Shown here piece after piece: positions 1 through 9,981 of a stretch of DNA of 36,406 nt. The translations under genes and the position numbers were made by a program. Positions within the stretch are counted from its first letter, which is position 1; each line of letters opens with the position of its first letter. Location: contig CAMNHN010000005.1 of the NCBI GenBank assembly GCA_946539555.1, positions 1-36,406 on the forward strand, read 5' to 3'. The notes below the pieces were generated by a model. It ran no database searches, was not told where the DNA came from, and was given only the letters and a program-made list of their open reading frames with translations. Source of the DNA: an uncultured Mollicutes bacterium. GTDB lineage: Bacteria > Bacillota_I > Bacilli_A > RFN20 > CAG-826.

Positions 1-681
1 CTTTTAAAACGTTCTCCAGGTAGAGAAGCTTATCCAGGAGATATTTTCTATTTACATTCAAGACTACTTGAAAGATGTGCTAGATTAAATGATAAATATG
101 GTGGAGGTTCCATAACTGCACTCCCAATTGTTGAAACACAAGCAGGAGATATTTCAGCATATATTCCAACAAATGTCATTTCAATTACTGATGGTCAAAT
201 TTTCTTACAAACAGACCTTTTCAATGCTGGTCAACGTCCAGCAATTGATACGGGATTATCGGTTAGTCGTGTTGGAAGTAGTGCTCAATATAAAGTAATG
301 AAGCAAGTTTCTAAATCAATCAAAATGGATCTTGCTAATTATCATGAACTTTTATCATTTGCTCAATTTGGTAGTGACCTTGATGAATCAACAAGAAAGA
401 TTTTGAATCATGGTCGAGTTGTTACCGAACTTTTAAAGCAAGAACAATATGCCCCTTTATCACTTGATAAAGAAGTTGTTCAAATTTATGCTGGTATGAA
501 TCGCTATCTTGATAACGTTGAACCAGATAAAGTTAGTAAATTCTTAGAAGATTTATATACATATGTCAAGAGATTCTACCCTTCAGTTTTGGAAGAAATC
601 AATGCAAAACATGAATTAAATTCTGAAATTGAAGAATTAATGAAGAAAGCAATCGAGGATTTCGTTAAAGAAAGAGCATAG
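1..681 (+). CDS. atpA: F1Fo ATP synthase subunit alpha, C-terminal part (cut by window edge)
   Basis: Frame 1 is open from the first base to TAG and gives the last 226 residues of the F1 alpha subunit. This subunit forms the alpha3-beta3 head with beta and completes its active sites. Visible landmarks are [21 protein letters not shown] at the very start, the [21 protein letters not shown] stretch, TDGQIF and the VSRVGSSAQ segment carrying the arginine finger. The helical C-terminal domain follows, ending in FVKERA. Roughly 280-300 N-terminal residues, including the alpha P-loop, lie upstream of the window. The gene is followed after 3 bases by atpG, in the usual atpA-G-D-C order. No internal start is needed; an in-frame ATG at 298 lies inside the gene. 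Confidence 0.97.
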   Translation, partial: LLKRSPGREAYPGDIFYLHSRLLERCARLNDKYGGGSITALPIVETQAGDISAYIPTNVISITDGQIFLQTDLFNAGQRPAIDTGLSVSRVGSSAQYKVMKQVSKSIKMDLANYHELLSFAQFGSDLDESTRKILNHGRVVTELLKQEQYAPLSLDKEVVQIYAGMNRYLDNVEPDKVSKFLEDLYTYVKRFYPSVLEEINAKHELNSEIEELMKKAIEDFVKERA

Positions 682-684
682 TAA

Positions 685-2959
<2,275 letters not shown>

Positions 2960-2960
<1 letters not shown>

Positions 2961-3367
2961 TGGAAAAGAAAATCCACTTAGAAATAATTTCAATTGATGG
3001 TAAAGAAGAATATGTTGATGTAGATACAGTCTATGTCGATGTTCCAAATTCTGGAGTATTAGGTATTCTTCCTAATAGACAACCAGTTGTTGCCTTACTT
3101 CATATTGGCTATTTTTATTATTCAATCGGTGATAAAAAAGTAGTTTATGCAATAAGTGGAGGAATTTTAAATTTTAGAAATAATAAAGCTGTTATTTTAG
3201 CAGATACACGGGAAAGAGAAGATGAACTTGATCTTGCTAGAATAACACGAGCAAAAGAAAGAGCGGAAGAAATTTTAGGTTCAATTGATAATAAAAATTC
3301 AGTTGAATATGAAAATGCTTCTTTTAGCTTAAAGAAAGCACTTAATAGATTAAAACTTTTAAACTAG
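2960..3367 (+). CDS. atpC: F1Fo ATP synthase subunit epsilon
   Basis: This 135-residue protein belongs to the epsilon subunit, which binds gamma and inhibits ATP hydrolysis. The N-terminal beta-sandwich has the GVLGILPNRQPVVALL segment, where the family usually has GxxGILPxHxPLxxxL. The C-terminal two-helix hairpin begins DTREREDELDLARITRAKERAEE, given here as the pattern D-x-R-E-x-E-D-E-L-D. The length is normal. The ATG shares one base with the atpD stop, so translation is coupled. The usual histidine after ILPN is arginine here. The ATPase subunit genes end with this gene, and the operon may continue into the ATP-grasp gene 12 bases downstream, because no terminator is visible. Confidence 0.94.
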
Positions 3368-3379
3368 GTAGGTATCGTT

Positions 3380-4588
3380 ATGAAAAATTTTATCTTTATC
3401 TCTCCGAATTTTCCTGAATCATATCGGAGATTTTGCATTGCTTTAAGAGATTGCGGAATCAATGTACTTGGAATTGGTGATTGCCCATGGTTTGAGCTTG
3501 CTGATGAGGTAAAAGGCTCTCTTGAAGAATATTATTATTGCTACGATTTATCTGATGATGAAGCGCTAATTAAAGCAATTTCTTATTTCCAAGATAAATA
3601 CGGAGAAATTGATTATATTGAAAGTAATAATGAATATTGGTTAGAGCAAGATGCAAAAATGAGAACAATTTTTGGTATTACTACTGGACCTAATTTAGAA
3701 ACAATTAAAAATTATAAACAAAAATCACTTGAGAAATATTTTTATGAAAAAGCTGGGGTAAAAACTGCTCGATGGACACTTGATACTTCTTTTGAAAAAG
3801 TAGAAGCTTTTGCTAAAGAAGTTGGCTATCCGATATTTGCAAAACCTGATAATGGAGTTGGTGCACAAGATACCTATAAAATAAAAAATATTAAGGATTT
3901 GCAGGCTTTTTTCAATAATAAAGACCCTCATAAACCATATATTATTGAAGAATTTGTTGATGGACAAATAATTTCTTTTGATGGAATAACTAATTCAAAA
4001 GCCGAACCATTATTCTACACACATCATGTTTTTATTAATGATAATTCAAAGATTGTAAATGAAAAATTAGATGATATGTATTATTGTGTTCCAACAGATA
4101 AAGTTCCTCAAGAACTTGTTGAAGCGGGAATTAAAACTTTAAAATCTTTTAATGTTCAAAATAGATTTTTCCATCTTGAATTTTTTAAATTAAATTCTGA
4201 CCATGCTTATTTAGGAAAGAAAGGGTCAATTGTTGCTCTTGAAGCAAATATGAGACCTGCTGGAGGCTTTACACCTGATTTAATTAATTTCGCAAATTCT
4301 ATAAATTGTTATAATATATATGCACAAAGCATCGCATATGATGAAAATCGTGAATATATGAATCATGAAAAGTTCTTTTCATGTGCAATCAGCAGAAGAG
4401 ATGAATTAAAATACAAACATTCTTTTGAAGATGTTTTAAAGAATTATAAAAATAATATCTGTTTCTATGGAAGATATGCTAAAGCGATTAGAGATGACAT
4501 GGGCGATTCATTTGTGTTTGCAAAGTTTAAAACACTCGATGAACTCTTTGAATTTGACAATTATGTAAGAGCAAAAGAAGGAGAATAA
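3380..4588 (+). CDS. ATP-grasp domain ligase of unknown substrate
   Basis: This 402-residue protein has the layout of ATP-grasp carboxylate-amine/thiol ligases, which activate a carboxylate as an acyl phosphate. An N-terminal Rossmann-like preATP-grasp region begins NFIFISPNFPES. A substrate/ATP lid region contains VGYPIFAKPDNGVGAQ, with the ATP-binding lysine after FA. Next come YIIEEFVDGQIISFDGI, for nucleotide contacts, and VALEANMRPAGGFTPDLINFA, with the metal-binding Glu and Asn. The C-terminal part resembles the PurK/biotin-carboxylase class in outline only. An AGGTAGGT ribosome site precedes the ATG. It sits between atpC and ppa with short gaps, so it may be read from the ATPase operon. 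The substrate cannot be told from sequence alone. Confidence 0.8.
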   Translation: MKNFIFISPNFPESYRRFCIALRDCGINVLGIGDCPWFELADEVKGSLEEYYYCYDLSDDEALIKAISYFQDKYGEIDYIESNNEYWLEQDAKMRTIFGITTGPNLETIKNYKQKSLEKYFYEKAGVKTARWTLDTSFEKVEAFAKEVGYPIFAKPDNGVGAQDTYKIKNIKDLQAFFNNKDPHKPYIIEEFVDGQIISFDGITNSKAEPLFYTHHVFINDNSKIVNEKLDDMYYCVPTDKVPQELVEAGIKTLKSFNVQNRFFHLEFFKLNSDHAYLGKKGSIVALEANMRPAGGFTPDLINFANSINCYNIYAQSIAYDENREYMNHEKFFSCAISRRDELKYKHSFEDVLKNYKNNICFYGRYAKAIRDDMGDSFVFAKFKTLDELFEFDNYVRAKEGE

Positions 4589-4590
4589 TT

Positions 4591-5136
4591 ATGTACGAAG
4601 GCTTAATTAAATTATTTAGTAATTTTGATGAAAAGTCGATTACACCTAACACATTTTATGCTTTTATTGAAATTCCAAAAGGTGCAAAAATAAAATATGA
4701 ATTTGATAAACAAGTTGGTGTTATTAAAATGGATAGAATTTTATATACTTCTACACATTATCCTCACAATTATGGTTTTATCCCTTTAACTTATTGTGAT
4801 GATGGTGACCCACTCGATGTTTTAGTATTATGCAGCGACTCTTTAGCTCCAAGCACAATTGTTGAATGTAAGCCAATTGGTGTATTAGAAATGCTTGATG
4901 GAGGAAAAAGAGATTCAAAGATTATTGCAGTCCCTTTACATGATCCTTATTACAATTGTTACAATGATATTTCTGAAATCCCAGTACATGTTGCAGAAGA
5001 ATTAAAACACTTCTTTGATGTTTATAAAAATTTAGAAAATCTTGTTGTTAAAACAGGAGATGTTGATAATTCTGGTGTTGCAAAACAAGTTATCGAAGAA
5101 GCAATTGAATTATATAAAAATACCAAATTTAATTAA
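4591..5136 (+). CDS. ppa: Family I inorganic pyrophosphatase
   Basis: This cytoplasmic enzyme hydrolyses pyrophosphate to two phosphates and so pulls biosynthetic reactions forward. The 181 residues match the family I (soluble, Mg-dependent) size. Motifs include FYAFIEIPKGAKIKYEFDK with the catalytic Glu/Lys, YPHNYGFIP, and the signature DGDPLDV (residues 71-77), whose aspartates bind metal. The KRDSKIIAVP and HFFDVYKNLE segments are also typical. It starts 2 bases after the ATP-grasp gene with GGAG upstream. Its stop codon lies inside a 28-nt repeat shared with the end of leuS (see 5135-5162). Confidence 0.96.
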   Translation: MYEGLIKLFSNFDEKSITPNTFYAFIEIPKGAKIKYEFDKQVGVIKMDRILYTSTHYPHNYGFIPLTYCDDGDPLDVLVLCSDSLAPSTIVECKPIGVLEMLDGGKRDSKIIAVPLHDPYYNCYNDISEIPVHVAEELKHFFDVYKNLENLVVKTGDVDNSGVAKQVIEEAIELYKNTKFN

Positions 5137-5162
5137 AAATCTTGCAAAACTGAACTATTTTT
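5135..5162 (+). repeat. 28-nt repeat, copy 1 (at the stop of ppa)
   Basis: The segment begins on the second base of the ppa stop codon and runs right up to the trmL ATG. It reads AAAAA-T-CTTGCAAAACT-G-AACTATTTTT. The copy at 28052-28079 has the same sequence except for two positions (T/C and G/C) and the same placement relative to the leuS stop. It is therefore also the entire trmL leader, with no Shine-Dalgarno sequence. Function unknown. The CTTGCAAAACTGAAC core faintly resembles the boxA region (TCTTTGAAAACT) of Firmicute rRNA leaders, which is only a suggestion. Confidence 0.75.
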
Positions 5163-5687
5163 ATGTTAGGAATAATTTTATATAGACCAGAAAAGCCAAG
5201 TAATGTTGGAAATATTTTTAGAACAGCTATGGCAATTGAAGGGAAACTGATTATTATTGGTCCCCTTTCTTTTGAGTTAGATGATAAATCGCTTAAACGT
5301 GCTGGAATGGATTATATTAAAGAAACTGATTATGAATATTTTAAGGATTATGACTCTTTTTTAAAGGAATATAGTGATGCAAACATTTATTATGTCACTC
5401 GATATTCTAAAAATATTTATACTCAAAACGATTATTCAAATTTAACAGAAGATATTTATTTCATGTTTGGAAGAGAATCAACCGGTATCCCTCATGAAAT
5501 TTTAAGAGAGAATTATGAAAAAACCATTAGAATTCCAATGGTCATTAGCGCTCGTAGTTTAAATGTCTCAAATACCGTAGCCATCATAGTTTATGAAGCT
5601 TTAAGACAAAGAAATTTTTATGGTTTAGCTACTAGAGAAACTATAAAAGGTGAAGATTTTTTAGAAGAAGAAACTAAAAACGTTTAG
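5163..5687 (+). CDS. trmL: tRNA (cytidine/uridine-34 2'-O)-methyltransferase, SpoU/SPOUT family
   Basis: TrmL methylates the ribose of the wobble base in tRNA-Leu isoacceptors. The 174 residues are one SPOUT (trefoil-knot) domain of normal length. Motif 1 is the N-terminal PSNVGNIFRTA, motif 2 is FMFGRESTGIP and motif 3 is RIPMVISARSLNVSNTVAI with the knotted AdoMet site. These fit TrmL rather than longer SpoU members with an extra RNA-binding domain. No ribosome site is visible before the ATG; the whole 26-base gap is the repeat described at 5135. The last 14 bases overlap the end of the convergent rqcH. Confidence 0.93.
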   Translation: MLGIILYRPEKPSNVGNIFRTAMAIEGKLIIIGPLSFELDDKSLKRAGMDYIKETDYEYFKDYDSFLKEYSDANIYYVTRYSKNIYTQNDYSNLTEDIYFMFGRESTGIPHEILRENYEKTIRIPMVISARSLNVSNTVAIIVYEALRQRNFYGLATRETIKGEDFLEEETKNV

Positions 5688-7053
5688 CTTCTTTAATTAA
5701 AGAAGAAAAATCATATTTTAAATTTTTGATTAAATAGGACTCGTAACTTGAGAGCTTAACTAAGCCAGGTTCTGATCCTTTTTTTATTGTTGAACATTTT
5801 GCCACTATAATTTCCCCATCATTGTGACCAGTTAAAAATGCACAAAACTCACAAGCAAATTCTAATATTTCATCAGTAAGTTCGCTTGAAAAAATTATTA
5901 CATGATTCCCGTGTTCGTTTTTTGTGTGTAAAAAATAATCATTTCTTGAGGCAAATTTCCAAGTTAAATTATCGTTTTGTAAACTGTTTTTTCCAAAACC
6001 AATTTTAACTCCATTATGGATTAAATAATAAGGTTTTGCAGCGTTTTTTAAATTTTTCGGAGCTTTTTGTTTTGCAGTTTTTAATAATTTCTTTTCAATT
6101 AATTCTGGAATTAATTCTTGATAATCGTTCTCGTTATAGAAAGGAAGAGAGGCAAAAACAGAATTTAAATAATCAATTTCATGCTCAGTTTTATCAACAT
6201 AATCTTTGGATGATATAAGTGTTTGCTTTGCCTTTTTATATGTTTTATAAAGTTGATTTAAATTTTGAGAAGGAGAAAAATTTTCATTAATTTTGATTTT
6301 TTGACCATAATAATCAAAATAAGAGTCACCTCTTTTTATCTCATCCATTATTGTTAAAAAATGGTCACCATAATTTTTATATTTTAAATTTTTTGTCGCC
6401 TCATCTTGATCTTCTTTGATTTTTTCTAATTTCTTATTTAATGATTTTATTTTCCTTTTTATATTTAAAGAAATTTCCTTATATTTTGAAGCAACATAAA
6501 GCGATTCAAGATTTTGAACATAAAATTTTTCATATTGTTCGTCTTTTTCTTTAACTTCTTTAGAAAAATTCAGTTTTTCTGGTGGCAAATATTTTACATT
6601 TTTTAAAATAGGATGATTTGTATCTATTCCTCTAAAGCGGAAAGCTTCTTCTATTTTGTCCTCATTAAGCAAAATCAAATTTGCATTAGATTTAAAAATT
6701 TCAAAAATCAAAAAATAATGTATTTTGTCATAAGTATCGTTAATTTTGCTAAATTCTAAAGAAAGGATATTATCATCATTTACAGTTGATGCATTTATCA
6801 AGCAAGAGTTTGCAAGTTTAAATTTAATTTTTTGATAAAAAGAAGAAGTAGAAGAAAATGTATATCGTTCGTCAATAAGAGTAACAAAAGGATTTTTCGA
6901 ATTTAATGAGATAAAAATCGATTTTGATTTTGACCTAGAGAATCTAAAAATGTAATCGAATTCTGATAAACATTCGATTCTATTTAAATAACTTCCTCTC
7001 AAATCTTTGTTAATGTTTGAGACAATTTCAACCAATTTTTCTTTAACAAGCAT
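5674..7053 (-). CDS. rqcH: RqcH-type ribosome quality control protein (NFACT family), compact form
   Basis: RqcH binds stalled 50S subunits and recruits tRNA-Ala to add alanine tails to stuck nascent chains. The 459 residues hold three parts. An NFACT-N domain covers about 1-160 (LRGSYLNRIECL..., NANLILLNE). A lysine-rich coiled-coil middle covers about 185-330. An NFACT-R domain covers about 345-459, with KIGFGKNSLQND, DYFLHTKNEHGNHVII and KKGSEPGLVKLSSYES. B. subtilis RqcH is about 570 residues; the helix-hairpin-helix segment that normally follows the PP...NF stretch seems absent. The functional Asp-Arg pair of B. subtilis appears as Asp94-Asn95. I chose the ATG at 7053; a TTG two codons upstream is less likely and would overlap the -10 box. 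B. subtilis also has rqcH just before gmk. Confidence 0.88.
   Translation of the reverse strand: MLVKEKLVEIVSNINKDLRGSYLNRIECLSEFDYIFRFSRSKSKSIFISLNSKNPFVTLIDERYTFSSTSSFYQKIKFKLANSCLINASTVNDDNILSLEFSKINDTYDKIHYFLIFEIFKSNANLILLNEDKIEEAFRFRGIDTNHPILKNVKYLPPEKLNFSKEVKEKDEQYEKFYVQNLESLYVASKYKEISLNIKRKIKSLNKKLEKIKEDQDEATKNLKYKNYGDHFLTIMDEIKRGDSYFDYYGQKIKINENFSPSQNLNQLYKTYKKAKQTLISSKDYVDKTEHEIDYLNSVFASLPFYNENDYQELIPELIEKKLLKTAKQKAPKNLKNAAKPYYLIHNGVKIGFGKNSLQNDNLTWKFASRNDYFLHTKNEHGNHVIIFSSELTDEILEFACEFCAFLTGHNDGEIIVAKCSTIKKGSEPGLVKLSSYESYLIKNLKYDFSSLIKEAKRF
5688..5705. repeat. 18-bp perfect palindrome at the trmL/rqcH convergent ends
   Basis: CTTCTTTAATTAAAGAAG begins directly after the trmL TAG and lies inside the last codons of rqcH on the other strand, where it encodes Leu-Ile-Lys-Glu-Ala. 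It can form a 9-bp stem in either transcript. The plus strand continues with A residues rather than T, and the minus strand has a GTTTTT tract six bases further on. It is thus at best a weak terminator or an RNase stop for the overlapping convergent genes. Confidence 0.4.
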
Positions 7054-7059
7054 ATACAA

Positions 7060-7088
7060 ATTATAAGTGATTTGATTATCAAATTAAA
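7060..7088 (-). promoter_or_regulatory. Promoter of rqcH, leaderless type
   Basis: On the minus strand a perfect TATAAT (7065-7060) lies only 6 bases before the rqcH ATG at 7053. Normal initiation about 7 bases after the -10 would start the mRNA at the ATG itself. The -35 is weak (TTTAAT at 7088-7083 with a 17-bp spacer). The element interleaves with the gmk promoter on the other strand. Confidence 0.55.
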
Positions 7089-7100
7089 ATTATTTATAAT
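7072..7100 (+). promoter_or_regulatory. Promoter of the gmk operon, leaderless type
   Basis: TTGATT (7072-7077), a 17-bp spacer and a perfect TATAAT (7095-7100) form a good vegetative promoter. The expected start, near 7107, is about 3 bases before the gmk ATG at 7110. No Shine-Dalgarno sequence is possible, and none is seen in the DNA either. Confidence 0.75.
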
Positions 7101-7109
7101 TTATCCAAT

Positions 7110-7679
7110 ATGAAGGGACTTTTGATTGTTTTAAGTGGACCTAGTGGTGTTGGAAAAGGCACTGTTAGAAAAGTTTTAATGGAAGACGAAAGTTTGAAAT
7201 TAGCTTTTTCAATTTCTATGACAACTCGTAAGCCAAGAAATGGAGAAGTTGATGGAGAAGATTATTTTTTCGTCAGCAAAGAGACCTTCAATGAAAATAT
7301 TAAAAATGGTGAATTGCTCGAATATGCAAGATTTGTTGGAAACAGTTATGGAACTCCTAGAAGTTACGTTGAAAAATTGCGTAACGAAGGCAAAAATGTC
7401 CTTTTAGAGATTGAAACTAATGGAGCTAAACAAGTTATGGAGAAATTTTCAGATGACCCAAAATTTGTTTCGATTTTTTTATTACCTCCTTCATCACAAG
7501 CTTTAGAAGAAAGAATCAGAGGAAGACAAACTGAATCAGAAGAAGTAATTCAAGAAAGATTAGCCAAATCAAGGAAAGAATTGAAATTATCAAATTTATA
7601 TATGTACCAAGTCGTTAACGAAACGCCTGAACAAGCGGCTAACGAAATTTCAAAAATTATTAAATCAAAATCAATCTAG
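7110..7679 (+). CDS. gmk: Guanylate kinase
   Basis: Gmk phosphorylates GMP to GDP with ATP. The 189 residues match the usual length of about 190-205. The P-loop GPSGVGKGT is at residues 10-18. The GMP-binding block follows, with SMTTRKPRNGEVDGEDYFFV and the Tyr/Glu residues of NGELLEYARFVGNSYGTP. The lid arginines appear in EERIRGRQTES. The ATG at 7110 must be the start because the P-loop begins only 9 residues in. It lacks a ribosome site and sits about 3 bases after the predicted transcription start. In B. subtilis gmk also begins this cluster, but rpoZ and coaBC, which follow there, are missing here. Confidence 0.97.
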   Translation: MKGLLIVLSGPSGVGKGTVRKVLMEDESLKLAFSISMTTRKPRNGEVDGEDYFFVSKETFNENIKNGELLEYARFVGNSYGTPRSYVEKLRNEGKNVLLEIETNGAKQVMEKFSDDPKFVSIFLLPPSSQALEERIRGRQTESEEVIQERLAKSRKELKLSNLYMYQVVNETPEQAANEISKIIKSKSI

Positions 7680-7682
7680 TTA

Positions 7683-9878
7683 ATGTACATACTTAAAATA
7701 TTAGTTGAACATATTGTTTTAAAACTTAATCGCGAATTTCTTTATTCAAGTGAAAATAAAGTTGAAATTGGAGTTCGTGTTTTTATTAAATTCAATCACC
7801 AAGAGATTGTTGGTTTTGTTATTGACTCATTTGAATTAAAAGAAAATTTAGAGGAGTATTCTAAACGTCTTGGTTTTGATATTAAACCTATTTCAGGAAT
7901 CTTAGATGAAAAACCAATTGTAAATAAAGAATTATGGGATTTAGCCAATCAATTATCTGAACATTATTTCTTTCCGCTTATTGGTGTTTTGCAAACAATG
8001 TTGCCTAATTCAATGAAACCAAAACACGTAGCTTTAAATGGACCAAAAATTAAATATGATGAATTTTATAAATTAAATAAAGAAAAAATAAATTATAAAA
8101 ATTTGAGCAAAAACGCTTCAAAACTCATCTCAAAATTTGAAAATTCACTTGTTTTGCAAAGAAATAAATTATCAAAAACTAAAACTTTGGATGAATTAAT
8201 TTCAAAAGGAATTATTGAAATTGAAAAAGTTGAAGCCAATAGATATAAACCACTTATAACTTTTGATTATGAAAAAGAAATTACTTTAACAAATGAGCAA
8301 CAATTTGCTTTTGATGAAATTGTTAATGAACAAGAATATTTTACTTTTTTATTAAAAGGTGTCACTGGATCTGGCAAGACAGAAGTATATATAAAATTGA
8401 TTGAAAAAGCTAAAGAAGATAAAAAAGGATCATTGGTTTTAGTTCCTGAAATTGCCTTAACCCCATTAATGATTTCTAGACTTATTTCATATTTTGGTGA
8501 TGGTGTAGCCGTCTTGCATTCTTCCCTTTCACCTGCTCAAAGATACGATGAATATCGTAGAATCGCTAGAGGAGACGCGGATATAGTTGTTGGGACAAGA
8601 AGTGCAATTTTTGCACCTTTGAAAGATTTAGGTTTAATCATAATTGATGAAGAAAATGATGAAAGCTATAAAGAAGACGACCAAAGATTTCTTTATAACG
8701 CAAAAGATGTTGCTTCAATGAGAGCGAAATCAAATAATGCAAAATTAGTTTTAGGAAGCGCAACTCCATCAATTGAAACAATGGCGAAAGCTAAAAAAGG
8801 ATTAATCAAATTAGTCGAATTAAAAAATCGATATTATGATGTTGAATTACCAAATGTTTATGTCGTAGATAAAAACGATAAAAATATGTTTTCATATAAA
8901 AGCAGTGTTTTTTCATTACCTTTAATTAAAAAAATTAAAGAAACTATTGCTCAAGGAGAACAAGTAATACTTTTAATAAACAGCAGAGGCTATTCAAATA
9001 ACCTTCAATGTAGAGAATGTGGCGAAACTTTTAAATGTCCAACTTGTAATTTGCCACTTCACTATCACAGAGTAGAAAATATTTTATATTGTCATCATTG
9101 TGAATATAAAATAAGAAAACCTGATACCTGCCCAAAATGTAATTCTAGATTTTTTAAATTCGGTAATTTTGGAATTGAAAAAGTTGAAGAAGAATTTAAA
9201 AAACTCTTCAATGTTCCTTACTTAATTCTTGATAGTGATCGTGCAAATAAGACATATCAAATTGAAGAAATTCTTAAAAATTTCAACGAAGAAAAATATC
9301 AAGTTTTAATTGGAACACAAATGGTAAGTAAAGGTCATGATTTTAAAAATGTTTCACTTGTTGGAATTTTAAACGCTGATACTTTAATTAATTTTCCAAA
9401 TTATAGAAGTAATGAAATGACTTTTTCATTAATTACACAAACTATTGGACGAGCTGGTAGATTTGAAAAGCAAGGAGAAGCAATCATTCAAACATCTTAT
9501 GTTGATAATTATGTAATTCAAACTGCTGCAAACCAAGATTATGATAAATTTTATGATCTTGAAATACGAAGAAGAAAAATGAGTGATTATCCTCCGTTTA
9601 TGAATGTACTTTCTTTTTCTATTAAATCTAAAAAAGAAGATATGGTTTTAAAATATTCAACAATAATTAAAAATTATTTTGAGAGTTTAAACCTAAAAGA
9701 TGTGCAAGTTTTAGGTCCTTCTAAGCTTAATAAACTTGGTCAGATTTTCTCTAATAACGTTTTCATCAAATATAAAAAATTTAATGTAATTCATGAAGAT
9801 GTAAAACTTCTAATTGAGTCATATAAAAACGAGAATGAAGTTCAAGTAAAGATAAATTTAAACCCTTATTCATATTAA
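7683..9878 (+). CDS. priA: Primosomal protein N', replication restart helicase
   Basis: PriA recognises abandoned replication forks and reloads the replicative helicase. The 731 residues contain an N-terminal 3'-DNA-binding region (from KILVEHIVLKLNREFLY), the helicase Walker A GVTGSGKTEVY, motif II DEEN and motif III GSATPS. A zinc-binding insert has eight cysteines in CRECG, CPTC, CHHC and CPKC pairs. Further on are GTQMVSKGHDF and QTIGRAGR (motifs V and VI). Motif II is DEEN instead of the usual DEEH. The start lies 3 bases after the gmk stop without a ribosome site, so translation is probably coupled. The gene is followed by a 103-base gap where def and fmt would be in Bacillus. Confidence 0.96.
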   Translation: MYILKILVEHIVLKLNREFLYSSENKVEIGVRVFIKFNHQEIVGFVIDSFELKENLEEYSKRLGFDIKPISGILDEKPIVNKELWDLANQLSEHYFFPLIGVLQTMLPNSMKPKHVALNGPKIKYDEFYKLNKEKINYKNLSKNASKLISKFENSLVLQRNKLSKTKTLDELISKGIIEIEKVEANRYKPLITFDYEKEITLTNEQQFAFDEIVNEQEYFTFLLKGVTGSGKTEVYIKLIEKAKEDKKGSLVLVPEIALTPLMISRLISYFGDGVAVLHSSLSPAQRYDEYRRIARGDADIVVGTRSAIFAPLKDLGLIIIDEENDESYKEDDQRFLYNAKDVASMRAKSNNAKLVLGSATPSIETMAKAKKGLIKLVELKNRYYDVELPNVYVVDKNDKNMFSYKSSVFSLPLIKKIKETIAQGEQVILLINSRGYSNNLQCRECGETFKCPTCNLPLHYHRVENILYCHHCEYKIRKPDTCPKCNSRFFKFGNFGIEKVEEEFKKLFNVPYLILDSDRANKTYQIEEILKNFNEEKYQVLIGTQMVSKGHDFKNVSLVGILNADTLINFPNYRSNEMTFSLITQTIGRAGRFEKQGEAIIQTSYVDNYVIQTAANQDYDKFYDLEIRRRKMSDYPPFMNVLSFSIKSKKEDMVLKYSTIIKNYFESLNLKDVQVLGPSKLNKLGQIFSNNVFIKYKKFNVIHEDVKLLIESYKNENEVQVKINLNPYSY

Positions 9879-9922
9879 AAATCAAAAAAATTGGAAAATA
9901 ATATGAAATTAAGGGATTTTTT

Positions 9923-9967
9923 TATAATTAAATTGAAAAAAATATCATAATAATCTATGATTATTAT
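9923..9967 (+). promoter_or_regulatory. Candidate -10 box and downstream hairpin before the 9982 gene
   Basis: TATAAT occurs at 9923-9928 without a clear -35 at 16-18 bp. At 9947-9967 a perfect 9-bp inverted repeat with a 3-base loop (ATAATAATC, TAT, GATTATTAT) lies 18 bases downstream and 14 bases before the ATG. It could be an operator or a weak leader hairpin. With stems of eight A-T pairs and one G-C it may also be chance in such AT-rich DNA. Confidence 0.35.
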
Positions 9968-9981
9968 CTAAGAGGTATTTT

